Source: Fallopia convolvulus (Eukaryota; Streptophyta; Magnoliopsida; Caryophyllales; Polygonaceae). Taken from it: DNA of 64,000 bases. This document shows positions 60,497 to 64,000 of this stretch, piece after piece. The notes below the pieces were generated by a model that did not search any database, was not told the DNA's origin, and saw only the letters and a list, made by a program, of their open reading frames with translations. The stretch spans positions 11,269,338-11,333,337 of the forward strand of contig OZ024735.1 of NCBI GenBank assembly GCA_964016875.1. The letters run 5' to 3'. Within the stretch, counting starts at the first letter, position 1. Every line of letters begins with the position of its first letter. The position numbers and the translations under genes were made by a program.

Positions 60497-60602
60497 GTAC
60501 CCACCAGGGGTTCGGGGACGGAGCCCTCGACAACACCAGGGGTCCTAGGGGGCGGAGCCCCCTAGTAGGGGGGTCGGGGGGCAACGCCCCACGACGGTGG
60601 TT
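60497..60602. repeat. GC-rich hairpin cluster
   Basis: An island of high GC in AT-rich surroundings. CTAGGGGGCGGAGCCCCCTAG (split CTAGGGGGC, GGA loop, GCCCCCTAG, about 60547-60567) is a perfect 9-bp stem. GGGGCAACGCCCC (about 60577-60589) is another. GGACGGAGCCCTCG at 60518 is a weaker variant. Confidence 0.8.
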
Positions 60603-61049
60603 TATCATGATCCATTAGAGTTACATTCCATTAGAGTTTTGTTTTTGGGTTTATCATGATCCATTTGGAACTACGGCCTATATTTTTAAAAAATAAATAA
60701 TTTATTTTGTATATAAATTCTTATAAAAATTACTTGTTAATTTATCATCTAGAACATTTAGTTTTTGGAGGGATAAAAAGGAGGGAATATTTAATTTTTA
60801 TGAGGGAAAAAGGAAGAAATATTCAATTTAGGCGGGCTGAAATGTTTTGTTAAAAAATTTTGGGCGGGAATATTTAGTTAAAAAAAATTTCGGCGGGCGT
60901 GAGAGGGAATGTCAAATTTTTAAGAGGGAAAAAAGTAAATTTGGGCCCAGTAAAAACCAAGCCCAGCCCTTTTCACTATCTAACCCTAGTTCCATACTCG
61001 TACTGCGCGGCGCTCATCTTTCATTCAACTGATAAACAAATCTAGGAGG

Positions 61050-61420
61050 GAACTTGAGAGAGAATCGAGATTGAGCGACGGACTCGGGGTGAAAGAATTC
61101 GTATTCTTCACCGCCGGTATATTTTCTCCGCCTCGTCAGAGTCCACAAATCCGTCTCCAATTTGATCGGTAGCTTGTCCTTCTCAGTTGAATTTTGGGTT
61201 TTTCTAATCCGGATTCTTCACTGTCGGCATATCTTCTCAGCCTCGTCAAAGTCTACAAATTCGTCTCCAAGTTGAAGGAAGGAACCCGAGAGAGTCAGGA
61301 TGGAACGACAGATTCGGGGAGAAATAATTCAGATTCTTCACCGTCGCCATATCTTCCCCGCCTCGTCAAAGTCTACAAATTTGTCTCCAAATTGATCGGT
61401 TTGAACTTGTCATTTTCGAT
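61050..61420 (+). repeat. Triplicated leader-like segment in the CACTA element
   Basis: The core TTCTTCACCG(C/T)CGG with CATATCTTCTCCGCCTCGTC and ACAAATTCGTCTCCAA appears at 61104, 61214 and 61334 (spacing 110 and 120 bp). GAGAGAATCGAGATTGAGCG-like text lies between copies. It looks like a duplicated 5' leader or intron edge of a transcript. 61500-63000 that follows is AT-rich with pyrimidine tracts and no recognised protein; it could be captured gene sequence or the element's own decayed transcript unit. Confidence 0.6.
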
Positions 61421-63650
61421 TGAATTTTGTTTCCTAATGTCTCTCTTTATATCAATTGTGGTTTTTATTTCTCAGATCTAATTTTCACTTGTTTAGGAAA
61501 TGGAATTCGGAAGAAGATGCACTCTTGGAATCACAGTGGAGAACAAGAGCGTGAAACCTAGGTCTGGATCTAGAGCAGCTCAAGTTTGCTAATTTTCAAG
61601 GTCATTGTAGCTTGGAAGGTGCTGATTGAGGTATACATGTTGATTGGGGCACTGGATATGCATTTTCAAGGTAACTGGATATGTTGATTGAGGTATACAA
61701 CATCTTTTGTTCTCTTTTCTAGTGCAATATCCGAGTTCCAAATTTGATAAATAATCTTACACTTGTTTGGTGACTTCTGTACAACATCTCCAGGCATGTA
61801 AACAGCATCTGTAATATTCTTTGTTACACTTATACGGGTTTTTGTTGTCTCATGATTATCAAACAGCATGTACATGCTTGTGCTAATGTTGGATAGACAT
61901 AGTAAAAGTAACTTCCAATCTTACCATCATAACAAGCTTATACTGAAATCTAAGAAAGTCACAGTATCCTCATAAGCTCATACACGGGAACTAATCTGAC
62001 ACATTCATTATACTGAAATCTAAAAATGCTTAGAACGTCACATTAAAGAGTTTGATCTCTTGTTAGGTGAGCATTGTTCAGTGTTGGCTAGTACAAAAAT
62101 TATTTCCTAAGCATTTTTAGCTATGCCTTTGAATTTTATTTTAAAAAAAGCTACAGCTCTGAATTCTGTTGTGTTTTGATATGTAGAATCTAGCTTTTGA
62201 TATTGGCTTTGGTGCATTTTAGTTTTCATCCTACTTCCCATTGTCTTTAAGTTGCATGAATATTAAATTCTTAATATAGAAATGGAATACTTGGAAACAT
62301 GTTTAGTTTTGCCTCTATGTAGGATACTGCTATAATGTCTCTATGTTTGGGTAGCCAGTTTTTTTTTTATCCTAGGTTTGAATTGAAAATCTGGCATCAT
62401 ATTCATGTGAGTGACATGCTGTTTTTTTTTTTTTGTTAGTATGAAAAAAAATTAACTTATGTGTTAGCCTTCTATTAATTATAGTGATTTTGAGGAGTTA
62501 ATTATACTGGTACATATCCAACTACTACTGATCGGTCAATAGTCTTCCTTACTGCTGCTTTGTGTCTTAAGTTAGGATGCTATCATAGATTTTGCTTTAA
62601 GTGGTTTAAAATGCTTGTTCTTCCTTTTCTTCTACTGCTGTGCAGATTGGGTTCTAGCAGATTGGGTTTCTTGCACTGTTTGCTCTTGTGTTCTCTCTCT
62701 TTCCCGTTTTACTCTTTCTTTGTTTTGCTCCATATTTATCTGAAGTATGCCTCTTAATCTGCAGCTCTGGAATGATTAATTTGAAAGAGCTATGTTAAGA
62801 CTCATTTCTTTCCTTTCTCTTTGTTTTATATTTGACAGGATGCAAAGCAAGATGCTTGGATAAGAAGGGTATAAAGAAGGAGCCTAAAGACGTGTTAAAA
62901 GTGGCCTTTCCAAGACTCATGATGCTTAGCTTTAGTTTTAGTAAATGTTTGTATCAAACATACGAAATGTGTTATGACAGATAATGATGTGTTATATCAT
63001 TTTCAATTGCTTCTTGCATTGTTTGCATTTTTTGTTGCTTTTGATTTCCAACTCTATGTATACTTTACTATTATTTTGAGTAAATTATAGAACGTTAGAG
63101 AGAAATTCGCAGATATTATGGTATAATATTTTTTTTATTTTTTTTAAATGCCTAATTATTTAACCACAAAATTTAAAACAAAATAGATTCAGTGCAAATG
63201 TTAAGGCTAAATGGCCACGGATTTTCCCCCTAAATAGATTCATGGCAAATTTCATGGCTAATGCCCACGAAATGGGTGTGATTATGAGTTCAAAATCGAC
63301 TCGACTTTAGATACAAAATACATTCGTGGCTAAAATTTGATGGTGATGCACTCAAAACCAACCACGAAATTCAATTCTGGCTAATATGGTTGAACGTGAC
63401 TTTCGTGGCCAATAGCCACACATTTAGCAATGAACTAATTCGCGGCTATTAATTGCAACTAAATAGCCACAAAACTAGAATTATGTGGTTCTTTTTCAGA
63501 GTGATATTTAGCCTCGCGCGTTTTAGCCCCAGGGCACCTTTCGTAGGGCAATCCGTTGGGGATGTCATGGCTAACGTGATTTCTTGGTTATTTTTGTGGC
63601 GGAAGTCGTGTCTATTAACCTGGCTACAGACGCGTTTTCCAACAGTGTAG

Positions 63651-64000
63651 GCGTTACGTCACAAAGAATGGAATCCGAATATTGACCAATTGAAAAGTTG
63701 AAAATTACCTGTTTGTCGACCCAATCTCCTCCCTCATTGGATATCCATTGTAGCTTGAAAGGTTGTGGATGAAGGGTGGTTGGCAACTTGAAGTGATCAA
63801 CAACTTTTTTGGAGAGGAAATTGGCGCAACTTCCCGAATCTATGATGACGCTTAAGGAAACATTGTTGACCAAACAACGAGTGTGGAAAAGTTGCTCCCG
63901 TTGATCCGTCTTTGGCGCCTCACGCATGCTCAAAGCGCGCCGTGTCACCAATCCGAGTTTGGCGACGCCGAGAGTGTCCGATGGATCCACTCGAGCTCGG
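63651..64000 (-). pseudogene. gag-protease frame of element C, proximal part
   Basis: The minus-strand frame is open from the window edge. It reads DPSDTLGVAKLGLVTRRALS, then FHTRCLVNNVSLSVIIDSGS with the retropepsin active site DSGS, then NFLSKKVVDHFKLPTTLHPQ and FNFSIGQYSDSILCDVTP, where the CACTA element is inserted. The rest of the protease is at 57695 and below. Gag and the 5' LTR lie outside the window. Confidence 0.9.

Larger units (their letters stand above)
57693..63650. mobile_element. Non-autonomous CACTA-type element
   Basis: The body is 57696-63647 (5952 bp), flanked by TAG (57693-57695, 63648-63650). Ends are CACTGCTGGAAAACACGTCT and, inverted, CACTGTTGGAAAACGCGTCT, continuing GTAGCCAG. 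The 3-bp duplication, CACTG ends and long subterminal zones full of GCCACGA / TCGTGGC motifs are those of CACTA (En/Spm) elements. No transposase frame is found. The inside is tandem repeats, a telomere-like patch, GC-rich hairpins and a triplicated segment. It splits the protease gene of element C, and the coding frame rejoins when it is removed. Confidence 0.93.

Overview
The window is nuclear DNA of a flowering plant, most likely a eudicot. The evidence is two intact plant genes (a PPR protein and a PP2A activator), a nuclear-type tRNA-Thr, a plant tRNA-derived SINE, plastid-derived fragments, and a dense load of plant LTR retrotransposons, LINE remnants, a CACTA element, a Mutator-like element, a Stowaway-like MITE and an endogenous caulimovirid. 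I cannot name the species. Everything here comes from reading the sequence; no search or alignment was run.

Layout. 1-7.2 kb: old repeats, namely an LTR-like family (here called R1, three copies in the window) that cuts a minus-strand LINE, then a second unidentified LTR-like block. 7-22.3 kb: a decayed endogenous pararetrovirus on the minus strand (coat-like, protease, reverse transcriptase, RNase H, 35S-type promoter). It is split by a complete Ty3 element (A, 9544-17788, target duplication TTATC), by a related LTR (B, 20118-20958) and by a MITE (21378-21714). 22.3-26.7 kb: a reversed R1 copy, low-information sequence and an RNase H relic.

26.7-42.4 kb: a nested stack. A Ty1/copia element (26730-42409) carries a near-identical-LTR Athila-like element (30999-39758, duplication ACGGA) inside its reverse transcriptase, and a Mutator-like element (41454-42299, 9-bp duplication) inside its 3' LTR. 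The Athila-like element encodes only gag and protease, has no pol, holds pieces of plastid psbD and 23S rRNA, and is sprinkled with TCGGGCCCGA-type palindromes.

42.5-48.2 kb is the only ordinary gene island: a mitochondrial- or plastid-type PPR gene starting 95 bp after the copia LTR, a two-exon PTPA (PP2A activator) gene on the minus strand, and a tRNA-Thr(UGU) gene divergent from it. 48.6-51.1 kb: a SINE with a perfect 17-bp duplication and a minus-strand LINE broken by a degenerate plastid rpl14 fragment. 52.6-64 kb: a Ty3 element (C, minus strand) with an intact 1032-codon pol ORF that runs into its own 3' LTR. Its protease gene is split by a 5.95-kb CACTA-type element (57696-63647, duplication TAG) built largely of tandem repeats.

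The most unusual points are the plastid DNA and palindrome clusters inside the pol-less Athila-like element, the pol frames that end inside the LTR in three related Ty3 copies, and the composite CACTA element.
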